Shown here: in pieces, positions 23,901 through 36,347 of the stretch | Position numbering within the stretch: position 1 is the stretch's first letter | Layout: the number at the start of each line of letters is the position of its first letter | From: Diphasiastrum complanatum | Taxonomy: Eukaryota; Streptophyta; Lycopodiopsida; Lycopodiales; Lycopodiaceae | NCBI GenBank assembly: GCA_029204225.1 | Contig: CM055095.1 | Coordinates: 56,912,844 to 56,976,843, forward strand | Direction of reading: 5' to 3' | DNA length: 64,000 nt | The notes under the pieces: generated by a model | Databases searched by the model: none | Told to the model about the DNA's origin: nothing | Seen by the model: the letters and a program-made list of their open reading frames with translations, nothing else | Position numbers and translations under genes: made by a program

Positions 23901-26900
23901 ATCTGATGTCCTCATCAGATGTCAGATTAAAGTAAAGGTGTCTCTCAATTAAAAATAACTATACATTTAAGCTACTTGGCACAGTACTCAATTTACTGGC
24001 CACTTTTTATTAACATTGTAGTTAGCACAGCACAAGTCGGAGGCTCAGCTCTTTATATTGAAAAATTACATAACTTGAAAATATCACTTTGTCTGGGAAA
24101 AGCGTAGATTTTATATCGCTTACGTAAAACCCGAGGACCTTATTAACTAGTGACAAAGGCTTTTTAGGTCCAAAGTTTGCCAGTCTCCTCATGTGAGTAT
24201 GGCTAGGTCACCTTGAATTTGCCCCTATTTTGATCAACTTTCATTCAAAAGATGCCCCAAGAGAGAGGCGTGTATGATAGTTCCCCTCCACTTATAAAAT
24301 CAGCTGACCGGACTTAGAGTAGAGTTCTCAGACAAAAGCCTTTCCAACACTTTGCTTTCCATCTACTAGGATTATGGCTTGATCAAACTTGTTGCCAATC
24401 TCTAAAGAGGATCCTAGTCTTTTCCCTTTGAGAAAAAAACTCAACTGACACTGGATATCACCCATGCTCAGTGAGTTTCAGTTCCGAAGGTGGCCATCCC
24501 AAATGAAGACCAACTATTATAGAAGATCTCCCCTGAAATTGCCCTTTCCAACTTTTGACTTCCTGCTTGTGTCTGGTGGGCATTGTCGCAAATGAAACCA
24601 ACCCAAGAAATAGGCTAGCCATCCATCCTTTGCAAACATCGAGTCGTTTCGTTGTCGTTCACGTGCAAGTACTTGAACTGCGAATCCGCCCCACAGATTC
24701 TGTATTCCTCTTTGTTTGATGGTATCAGCCTTCAAAAGAAAGGTTCTTTCTCGAGCCATCAGCTTCTTGTATCACAAGCAATCATGCAAACCAGGCAAAG
24801 CACGAGTACTAAGACTCACCACGAATATACAAGCAAGACACTCAGGCAGGTTTACTAACAGGTAACAAAGACAAGGTCCCCCTTTGAGATAGCCCTGCCA
24901 AAGGATCTTTGCCTAGCCGCGCCCATACAGATCGATCACAGAATCAGCCCACGGAGAACACCCATCCAACTATCCGTGCTTTCACCATTAAGCAGCACAT
25001 TGCCTCAGTCACGCCCCACCAACTTTGGTCGATAGCCCTTATAGCTAAACGATCGGCAACTATCCCGCACCGGCAGCTAACCACCCGTGCTTTGCACTCG
25101 AATTCGAGCTGCATCTCTGTATCAATGGTTAACCCATACAGTTCGAATATTGCACCCCACAAGGCACAGACCATGCTTACACCAACCTAATGGCAGCACA
25201 TTGTCTCATCTGTCCTACGTGCAGATAGCGCCAAGCCCGAACCGCGGGAACCGACCATGCTTACACCTCAAGGGCAGCACCTTGACTCATCAAGTCCCCC
25301 GTTCTGCCGACTACCCCGACCGTGGACGTACCCGTGCTTACACTGTGGGCAGCACCTTGCACAACAGTTGTCCTGATGAACCCCAAACAATGGCCATCCC
25401 TGTGAGATCCACATAGAGGCTCTGATACCACATGTAGCGCAAGCATCCCAAAGGGAGCCGGGATCCGCGACTTAGCTTCCCAACCTTCAACTCTTGCCGT
25501 CCAAACCCACTTCACATACAAGCAGCCAACTCGCCAATAACAATCAGACTTAACGAACTTGAAGTTCGGAAACCAACATTGAGATCCAACCTGGCGCCAT
25601 GCCAGACCGGGGGTCCCGACGTGGGTGACTTTCCTCCAAGCAAGCCGCCCGACATACATCAAACTTAACTAACTCGAAGCTATATTACAAACGAGTAACA
25701 TCCATTTCAAGCAAGTCGTCTGACTTACATCAGACTTAACCAACTCAAAGCTTCGTCACAAGCGTTGGAAGCTGGCGCCACGCCAGACTAGACAGCCATA
25801 AACATGTAACTTCCACCCCAAGTAAGCCATCCAACTCAGCCGACAGGTTAGAGCCCGTTCCCCAAGAGCTTAACCCATTCACGTTCATGCAAGGAACACT
25901 CAGAACCATAAGGCGCGACAGATACGAAGACAACCAATTCCTGGACCGAATGGTCCCGATGGCATACCGCTGGCGTCCCGGGATACGACCCTCAGTTATG
26001 TGCCAGATCAAAAAGTTTACTGAACACTGAAACCCAGAAGGTAATCAGAGTCAGTTTGAGGAAAATCCCACTTTATTGAAGTCTGAGAAGGTTACATTTC
26101 AAGTGTGTAACCGACCCTAGTCTCCGGGGCGTTGGCATGCCAAGGCGGGTGCCAGGACAACATTCCAGCAAGGGAAGCTGAGACTTGGTTGGAGCTCGCC
26201 CTGAGTCGCAACCCTATAGTTTTGGTGGGATTCGCCACCTCTTCTCATACCAAGTGCTCTGCCCAAGCTGGTAAAGCACGTTCTCTCTCTAGAACGTCAT
26301 GTTCTATCTCTAGAATTTATTTACCCCCAGGCTTCCTTTAATCATGCCTAGATCGTGTGAGGTGATTGCACATCAATCCGAGCTCTCTGGACTTCGCTAG
26401 AACCAATCAAAGTTTTTCAGCCATAGGAACTTGGCGCCGGCTGGATTCTGGTCACAGTGGCGCCGGGAGCGGCGCCAGCACTGGTGGCGCTGGGAGCAGC
26501 AGTGGCGCTGTTGGCGCCAGTGGCGTCGGAAGTAAAGCTTGTAAAGGTAGCTTTACAACACCTTGCCAATATCAAAAATTGGTTCCTTGAATAGTAGCTA
26601 TGGTGTTCCATACCACCATAACGCACCTCTGTCATGGAGATTGTTGCGCCGGCGCCTCAAAGGGCGCTGGGACTTGAGCGGTTTCCCTAACACGCGCTTA
26701 AGTCTAACATTCATCCATCATGCACTTACGTAAAAGCCAACTCAGAAACGTAACAAGCTTAACCATTCAGACTTAGGAAAACTGGAATCCCAACCAACCC
26801 GAAAGCCAACTCAGAATCCGTCCCCAAAAGGTAACCAAAGGCAAAGACAAGCCACACATGAAACCCAAGTCATAGTGGTCGCCAAACTGACCAATTGGCA

Positions 26901-29900
26901 TAGCGGCAAGCCCCACGTCGATGACGAGGACCCTCAGGCGCCGACGACGCAAAAAGGTTGTAGTAAGGGTCCTTCCACTTGGATCAGAGGCGAAACCGAA
27001 ATGGTAATCATCCCCAAGGATCAACTTTATTAGATTTGGAAGAGGTTACATTCATACATAGACTGACCGGTCTCGGGGCCACCAACACATGCTGGGCATT
27101 GTGCCTGGCTCGTGCTGGTAGAGGGAGCTGAGACCTGGCGACTGGATTCCTGGCGCTGGTTGAGCTGCCCAAGTTTCTGTCTGCCGGACTCCCCCTATAG
27201 TTCTGCTGTGATTCGGCGCACCCCCTCTGGTTTGAAACATTATGCTTTCTAGTAAAGCACGCTTTTTAGGACTTAGTTTTTATTTTGCTGATTAAGCCTG
27301 GCAAGCCTGGCAGAATCAGTCTGGCTCCCGGACATGGGTCCCGAGAGCCGTCCCGGCGGCAAAATCAACTTGCTTTCCTGACTAGGCCATGACTCGAGCT
27401 CCAGAGCTAGCTCATGACTTGTGACTACTTGACTGGCTCACCACAGGTCGGAGGCTCAGTCCTTGACGTTCTAACTTGCTCTGGGACCTTAGAGAGTGTC
27501 ACCCCTTAGAGTCTTACAGGGCACGCTGGGTGCACCCGAGTCAGCTTTACAACAGAGATGCCTTCCTCAAATATTGGATGATCTATAGGACTCTCAATCC
27601 ATTCAAGTGTAGATGAGAGCTCTTGATATTGCAATGAATAGTCTCACAATCTCACATGTTGTATATGCCCTTTTAGTGTCCTACTATAGATGACAAAATC
27701 ATGTAAAAACACTATTATGAATTTCCCCATCCCCATATATGGATGAAAGTGATCGTTATTATTTGCAAGAGCGTTAGTCAAACCAAAAGGTTAGACTAGA
27801 AACTCTTAGTGCCCATAACAAGTGTTGAAACTTAAGCTAATCTGCAAGGCCATCAATCCTAGGAAGTTGATACTTATCTTGATGGTTAACTTATTCAGAC
27901 CTTTGGAGTCCATGCACATGTGCATTCCCTTGTCATCTTTGATGTGCAAAAGAACTAGTGCATCCCATGCAAACTTACTAGGTCTCAATTGCCACTTATA
28001 TAAATCTCTTTTTGTTGCAACTTCATCTTCCTCGTTTTGGCCGAATTGGTATGGCAAATCAAATTGTCGCCTTGGCAATATCTCCATCTTATAATCTACT
28101 ACTCTTTGTGGAGGTAAACCATAAGGTAGCTTGTTGGGAAATATATCTTTAAATTCTTCTATTACAAGTTGTACATTACGAGTGGGGTAATTTTAACTGT
28201 AAAGATGAAATTGAGATAACTTATTAGTATAGTTGTTGTCAACAGATCTCACATGCATAGAAAGAATAGTATCGTTTTCTTTTTATCACTTTTACGTATA
28301 GATAAGCTGATTTTCATCTCTTACTTGTATTTCTTTGATGGAATGTGGTTGCAGTTGATTGAATTTTATAGCAATCTCTTTATGTAACTTTTTCTTTGAT
28401 ATGGTCTTTGGCAAGTAGTGGTAGTTAGTCATTGATATCAGTTAACATCAAACTCCAAAATGCATAGAAAATTTATTTTTTCTTGATAAAATTCGGTCCA
28501 CCAGAATTTCTTGAGGTTGTGTTAAAAAATACCAACTATTTTGTTAGTAAAGGCTACAATCTTATTGGAACAGGGTGCACTATGGCCACTAGGGTCTGCA
28601 ATACAGAGCAGTGCCTTATTAAGAAATCGCATGCTTGCAGATCCAAGCTTTCTTTTCAAGCTTTTGACAGAGGTATGATTATGCTATAACATAGGGTATG
28701 CTTTTGTTGATATTATATGGTTTATGTTGTTGAAATCACTTGGCATGAAAGATGGTTGATAAGTTGCACCACCTCACTTGGTACTTTTTGGATGTAAGAC
28801 CAAGTGGTCTCTTTTGAGAGACATTGTGACTCCTAAATCGGTGAAGAAACTAGCCTAACATAAAAATCATTATTTGCAGGTAGCCATTGATGCTGGTTGT
28901 GCAACATTTGCAGAGGTACAAAAGCGTGGAAAAGATTTTTGGAACGAGTTTGAACTATATGCATCAGATTTAGTTGTTGGTGTTGTTTTGGATATTGTTC
29001 TTGTTTGCATGCTTGCACCTTTTGTGCAATTTGGAGGAAGACATCCTCAAGGAACAATGGGACGACTATCTAAAGTTTTGAACACTTTCCCGAGCAGGTA
29101 AAGTTTTGAGCATTTCACAAAAATGTTGTCATTGATCAAAATTGTGCCCACTCGAGAAAGATGCGTTCCACCATTGTTGAATGATTTATACAATGATCTG
29201 CAGTAGATGAAAGTAAATTGAGATGCTAAGCATAAAAATGCCGACTATAGTGTCGCATTTTATGAAAACATGATGCATCTTAGAAGGGAAAGCTGCCAAA
29301 CCTAGAGGGATGTCAACATCATGTTAATGTCAAAGCTTGAGCCAAAAGACAAACGTCAAAGTTAAAGCTACATTGCATTTGATGCCTGATCCTTTGTCAC
29401 AAGCTTGTGTCGCTAAGGCAATCTTGACTACGTAATGATCTGCTTGTAGCACAATTATAAAGTTGCTATGTTTTTTGGCCCTTTTTACATGCATCATCGT
29501 CCTTTCAGCATTTACCTTCTTGGACCCCTTTTCCATCCTCGTACAACTTTCCTATTTTTGTCTCTTTGACGAGCTCTGGTGTTGGCACTTTCTCATGTTC
29601 TCAATGCATTCTATGCACCATATTGTGGATGATTAGAAGAAACACTCTAAATGTTTGGAGACACACAAGGACTTGGCCCATTCCAAAAACCGATGGACTA
29701 CCAACTAGAGTAGTTTTAGAAATGCCAAGTTTGCTTTGATTTTTATCCTTGTAAAGGCTTTAAATCCTTATTTCTTCATATTCTCCATCAATTCACCTTT
29801 TTGCTTCTACTACTTCCACTTTTCCGCTACGTGGGCCTTAAGTCATACTCTTATCAAGAATATTTACTAGCTAAAATTCTTAACAAAAGTACTAGTTACT

Positions 29901-30181
29901 ACATAGATGCACTTTTCTAATGCTCCTACTCAGCTTTGTCATCCATGATTTGATTTTTTTCTGATTGACTCTGAATAATGACATGCCTTGATGAAACCTA
30001 GTATTTGAGACCCATTTATAAGAAAATCTCGTTTTCAGGAGAGAACAAATTTAAAAAAAATTCAAATGTAAGGACGTAGACTAAGGGTCAAAGTCCCCCG
30101 CCCGCGACCCCCCTCCCCCTTTTTCCCTGATCAAAGGAACTGTTATTTCAAAATGTATAACTGTGATACAAATGAACAAAA

Positions 30182-30232
<51 letters not shown>

Positions 30233-33200
30233 ACTTTTTAGACTAACACCCCGTAGAGACCTTGTCAGATTTAGAATTTAGTGGTTCTACTTTGACTTGG
30301 AATTGGGTTGTAACAAAATAAAACAAGTCAAGAATGCATTGTCCTTATCAGTTCTAGACAGCGACTTCCAGTCACATCATTTTTCCTGAAGTCTAGATCT
30401 GTCCTAGCCACTCTATACCCTTATTGAGTGCTCCCCCCTAAATTCCAAAAGACACTATTTGTAATTGAACTCGATCTCAAGTTTATCTCACCGCTTCCTT
30501 TTTCTACTGGAGACCATGGTTGCATTCAAACGCGTTTGAATGCTGATTCAAACGCGTTTGAAACGCCCACGTTTGTAAGCAGGGGTTTTGGACCATGCTG
30601 GAGTGATTAAGAGCATCAAATCAGAGTTTTGAAGCTTGGTTGAGGAGATACAAGCAGCAAGTGCAAAAATATTGGTTTTTTACTGATCAGATTCAGCTGA
30701 GATTTGGAGGCAGTCTTCTAGACTGTAGGGCGCCCCATCCTAGCCATTCACATCACCATCTACTTGGCCAGATTTGTTGTGAAGAGCAGTTGCAGGTTTT
30801 GGGCTTTTTGCACAATTTTCAGATCTGAACCTCACAATTTTGTCAACTTTCAAAATGCCTAAGCCAAAGTCTAATGTGTGGGAGCATGTTCTGATCATTG
30901 GGGAAGCTGGTAAGCAAGGGAAGGGTGGTGGAGGCATGAAACGGATGAAATGTCGTTATTGTGAACATCATTATCAAGGGGGGCCTCAACGAATTGTGTC
31001 ACATTTGCTTGGGACAGGGGGATGTGGAGTGGATAAATGTGAGAAAGCACCTGTCAACGTGGTGCAAGCATTGAGATTGCAATATCCAGATGCCAGTAGC
31101 AATGAGGACCAAGTTCATGAGATGGAGAATAGTCAATCCGTGGATGCTTCTACAGGGCCTACACGTAAGAGAGGTCGACCTGCAAATAGTGCTGATTTGA
31201 TAGCTGCATGGGCCTTAGAAAAGAGAAACAAATTTCGGATTGCTTGCAGGAAATTTTTTTATGCAAATGCAATTCCTTTCAATGTAGTCAAGTTATGTTG
31301 AGAACTGCAAGAGAGGTTGGTGGTTCAGTGAAAGCCCCTTCTTATGAGGCTATTAGGGTGAAAGAGCTGCGAGAGGAGACAAAATTGCTTACGAGGGAGC
31401 TACAAATGGTTAAGGATAAGTGGGTAAAATATGGGTGCACGATTGTGTGTGATGGTTGGTCTGACACACGTAGACGACCTATCATTAACTTTGTTGCTAC
31501 TAGTATGTATGGTTCCATCTTTTTATGCAGTGTGGATGCAAGTGGTTTGGAAAAATCAGGCTTGTATATCTATGAACATTTAAAAGAAATCATTGGCAAG
31601 GTAGGAGAGCACAATGTGGTACAAGTTGTAATGGATAATGCCAGCAATTGTTTGTGTGCTGGTGAGATGCCAGAGGAGGAGTATCCGAAGATTTTTTTCA
31701 CACGTTGCACTTGCCATTGTCTGGATTTGTTGTTTGAGGACATTGGAGCACTAGATTGGGTAGCTCCTGTTTTGCAAAAGGCACGGAAAATAGTGACTTT
31801 CATCACAGGTCATCAGAGGGTGCTAGGTGTTTTTCGAAAAGTGAGCAAACGTGAGGTTTTGAAGCTGGCTCAAACACGCTTTGGCTACATCTACATTGTG
31901 CTTGCAAATCTCTTGCGGGTAAAAGTTGCCCTTAGATCGGTCAGTGGCACACTTGGCATCTCAGAGGCAGACGGGTGTTCGTTGGTGGGAGTCCTTTGGA
32001 GCCTCCACACCTGAGTTGCAAAGGTTGGCAATTAGGATACTTAGCCAGGGAAGTACGGCCTCTCCTTGTGAGAGAAATTGGAGTACCTTCTCCTTGATTC
32101 ATACCAAGAGGAGAAATAGGTTGAAGCCATCCACCCTTGACATGTTTGTCTTTGTGCATTTCAATCTTCGTGTCCTTGATAAGATCAAGGCACGAGGGTT
32201 TGAGAAGATGGATCTAACTTTGCAACAAATCGAGGAGGAGCAAGAGGAGGACCGATTGCTGGTGGTGGAGGCTGAGAGAGACGACATAGAAGAGGGCTTG
32301 GAGATACAGGGTATTACCCAGGCTGCTAGGGATATTGAGACGGGTATGGCTTCCACTTCCTCTCATGCTTCTTCATCTGTTCTTGTTGACCCAGAGGATC
32401 TTGATGAGGATGAGGAAGATTTTGATTTACAGGATGATGCTGACATTGCTGAGGATGCTGACGTTGTCATACCACTTGACGACGTTTGATTTACTACATG
32501 TTTTATTATGTTATCATACCTAGTTTGGTAGTTGCTAGCCACTAGCGAGTGGCCATTTTTCAGTGGAATGTAACCAGTTGACTTGATTTTCATTTTGAAC
32601 CAAATTTTTTTTGAGGATGGATGGTTTTTATGCACTTGTTGATGATGGTGCACTCTTGTTATTCCTTCATATATCCAACTAAATTTCATTGTAATTTGTA
32701 CATATTGTTGTTTAGTGTCTACATTGAATGCTTTTAACTGTTAAACATGCTTATTCAACTACTTCTATATTATGTTTAAGGTTCCAACACTTAAATTAGC
32801 ATTAGTTGCTTAAAAACTTGCAAGAAAATCAGAAAAAAATCTAGGATTTTGTTTCAAACGTTTGAAACTTTCATTCAAACGTTTCAAGCGCGTTTCAAAC
32901 GTGGACGTTTGAATCGTTTGAATGCAACCTTGCTGGAGACCAGTGGGTTTATGGTCCCATAACCTTTTGAAATCAGTGAACACACAAAACAAACTTTTCC
33001 TGCCCTCCTACAGTTCAACACAATCTCTCAAACGCTAGACTCATCGAGATCCTAGAACAAGTAGAATTACATCAATCACAAGGACACTGGGAGAAACTCA
33101 CAAGATTGCACTCAACACACAATATCTTGGCATTCTCCAAGAAACCATGGACCAGCAAGCAACTCAAGTACTTTAAGGAATGGCAAGTTTGCATTGTTTT

Positions 33201-36200
33201 CTCTCTTCACACAATATACATTTATGCAATTTCTAGTAAAAAAATTGCTTACATTTTCCTATTCTTAGTTTATCCTTAAGCTCCACTACTTTGCCTTTTT
33301 GCATCAACTATTTCTGTTCTTCCATTACTATGAATGTGACTAGCCTGAAGTTATTTGTAGCCTTAAAGCTGTCAAGAGAGATTGGTTTTTTGTTTTATAT
33401 AGCACCATGATCATGCCTGTGCATTGTCAATAATGAATACTGCCTATGTTGTATATAATAATTCCTTTAACCAGATGTAGATGAGCTTCTGCAAGTAGTT
33501 TGACAGATTTCAACTCTCCAATCATTCTGAGGGACGAGCATTTGCAAACATCCATCCATGATCTTTTTTCTTCTAGCTTTATCCTTGTTAAATCTGTGCT
33601 TGAGATATTCAGATCGTTGTTCTTATTTCTGCCTATGACTGGAAACTGATAGATAGTCAGAGAGTGAAATTTAACCTTCCTTTTCTTTTTCCAATTACAA
33701 TGACACTGGCTCAATTGACTATGTTGACACTGAACCCAAGATGTTCTTTGACTTGCTTCAAGCTTAGTACACTTTAGTATTGCCCATTGCCTCATTGAAA
33801 GGATATGCAATGCACAATGTTGCAGTTTAAAACAGTTGATAAGACAAACAAGCATTGACATTTTGTACCTTTTGTGAGCTTAGAGAATTGCCCTCCTTCA
33901 AGAGGACCATAGATATAAGTGAGTTTATCAAAAGCATAAGATGCAAGTTTCATTTAATCTTCTGTTTTGGAAATCGATTGTAAAGTACTGTTGCTCAGAT
34001 TCGATGAGTTATTAATTATCAGGAGGAAATTGCTCAAGTTTAGTGAATTTATCATCACCTGGCATGGACACAGCCAGAGGCTATCCTTCTGATTGATGCG
34101 ATGTGATGTGACAGCATGTTTGAAGCGGAGAGACCAGGTCGAAGTTTTACTTTGAACCAAAGAGTGGGCACTCTCTTTGTAAAGGTAGGTAACCCTTGCA
34201 TAGCCTTCAATATTCTTTCAACTACCCTGTATGATACTGATATTAATGTAGAGCTTTGAATTTGTGAAGCCCGATATGTCATGTATACCATAAGAAGCCT
34301 ATGGCCAGTTGGTAAGCAGCAAACTTGGGTTTAAGGGAAACAGATATTACGCTGAGAATGTTTTCTGTCATTTATCTTATACCGGAACAAGTTGCTACTT
34401 GATTGGTGCAATGTAAGTTGAAAAGGATTGTGATTTGACAAACTTTTTTTCAACTCTTATTTCAATCATAGAGTTCTACCAAATATTTAATGATTGTGAA
34501 ATCATCACGTAAGTTGCATGATATGATTCTCTAAACTTGAAGGGGTTTCAGGCATAATATTACTAAAAATCTAGTTCTCAGACGTTTGGAAGGGCCTTGT
34601 TTTGGAATGCCATTCCAAATGTTGGACAAAACCTCCAATATGCTGAGCAGAACATTTTTTATATTGATGTCCTTCTATTTCCTGTTAAAAGTGTTCTTGG
34701 TTTGGAAAGTTCGAAACGTGGAACAATTACGAAAAGTATGGATGATAAATTTCCTCTAAGCTCCATCTCCTCTACAGACGATTATGAGCTTGCTGTGTAG
34801 TTATGCTATTGTTTTTTTGCAATATGGGGATTGAAAAACATTCTTGAGCATCTTGTTTTCAACCATTTCTCAGAGTCTTTGCAGATTGCTGGTGCAAATG
34901 CAAACAAATTCTGTTGGTTTCTTTTTTGTCAACATGAATGTTTTTTCCAAAGTAATACGGATGTTCAGCTTTAGAGAAAAAAATTTCTCGTTTCTTGTTC
35001 GCTTGATAGAAGCCAAAAGTAATGTTTGCATTTGAAGGCTAATGGATGCATGTGTGTTTCTTCAGTATCTTTTTTATGAATAACTCAAAGAGTGAGTAGA
35101 ACATACTTGAGATTGTATACTTGAAGAGTGGTCGGGTTAGCTTAAATTTTGAAAGAAGCTTGTTTGATTTCGATTGCAAATCTTGTCTCACGTGTTGACT
35201 TATTTAAGGAATGGGTGATCATCACAAATTGCCACTCTTTGGTATATCTATGTAGTGGTGGCATTTCATATAGTTTTAGAAGTCATGTGTATCTATAACA
35301 AAGGCAAATAATTCATAAGAAGCAACATAAGATGAGCTAAAAATTGACTTTTGATGACTCAAATTTTAAGTAGTTTGACCTATTTAGAAATCCATACCTT
35401 TCAGCTAAGAAATGTTTAAGCCCACCCTCTTGGGTTAGGCATTGTTCTCACTTAAACACTGTACAATGAAAAAAAGATACATGTGAATTCAAATGCTAAG
35501 ATCTAAGATGAATATCATGCAAATATTTGTTTGCACTTGTAATGGTATGACTTGTTGTCGTCATATCCTGCTGCTGCTGAGGAAGGATGTAATGGAGACT
35601 ATTGTTGGAGGCATGTGCAAGAGATGTTGTTGATGTCATTGAGGAGGTTGTCTGTGAGATGTGTGTAGCTCTTACAACATGAATCTGAGTGGTGGATCAT
35701 CTTTGGTTTCTATGTCAAGAAATGATCGTTACTATTGTTTGACTCTGGATCTATCCATGGTCTTCTACGAGAGGAGAAAGGAGTAATTTGGAGTTGTGCC
35801 TTGAAGTGACTCTAATGAGCTGGCCGACATAGATCTTTTCGTAGTAGGAACATCTCTCGTATCATGAGTGCAACACAATGTGGATCCTCATATGCTATAA
35901 TGAATCACAATGTAACCCTAATTTTCTTGAACTGCACATTGCCATGCCCTCCAACTAAATTGAAGGGAGGTAGCTTTTACTCAGTATAGATAGCCACTGA
36001 GGCTATTCATTATTCAGTTTTAAAAGTTTGGAGTCATGAGCTTCTTGTAGAGGAGTTATACGGTTTGGAGTTCTTAGTCGGAGATTTGCCAGAGCTATCA
36101 GTAGCCATTGATAATCATACTGTTTTTTTAGTTGGAAAATGCTTTGTGGATGCTATTTGCTTCTTTATGCTTCATTTGATATCAATGTCTGTGAATGAGT

Positions 36201-36291
36201 TCATAAAAGGGTATTAGAGCATTTTCCTGTCCTCTGAATTTTGTTTTACCTATCTCTCATGCTGCCCTTGCTGCCCCACTCACCCTCATTG

Positions 36292-36347
<56 letters not shown>

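Larger units (their letters stand above)
22340..26565 (-). mobile_element. Non-autonomous LTR retrotransposon (LARD-like) in RER intron 1
   Basis: A complete element with exact ends. The 5-bp target-site duplication CCTTG is at 22,340-22,344 and 26,561-26,565, and the element itself is 22,345-26,560. It runs on the minus strand. The 5' LTR is 25,433-26,560 (minus-strand start TGTTGTAAAGC, end GCGCTACA). Two bases further on, a perfect methionine-initiator-type primer-binding site, TGGTATCAGAGCC, lies at 25,418-25,430. A polypurine tract, AAAAGTGGGGTGGA, precedes the 3' LTR (22,345-23,881). The 1.55-kb interior has no gag or pol frame, so it depended on another element's proteins. The 3' LTR is about 400 bp longer because of internal duplications. 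It is inserted antisense to the RER gene. Confidence 0.93.

Noticed and set aside
24909-25662. ORFs in the interior and LTR of the intron 1 element (24,909-25,190, 25,087-25,416, 25,261-25,662)
   Set aside because: They show no gag or pol motif on either strand. The primer-binding site and LTR boundary run through the longest one, so they are not genes.
33427-33861. 144-codon minus-strand ORF in RER intron 3
   Set aside because: There is no recognisable domain and the composition fits AT-rich intronic sequence. It also lies antisense within an intron without splice or promoter evidence.
34597-34800. Candidate additional RER exon (VGQNLQYAEQNIFYID frame)
   Set aside because: It does not fit the family sequence or the phases. 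Exon 4 at 34,115-34,184 joins directly in phase to exon 5 at 39,702, leaving no gap to fill.
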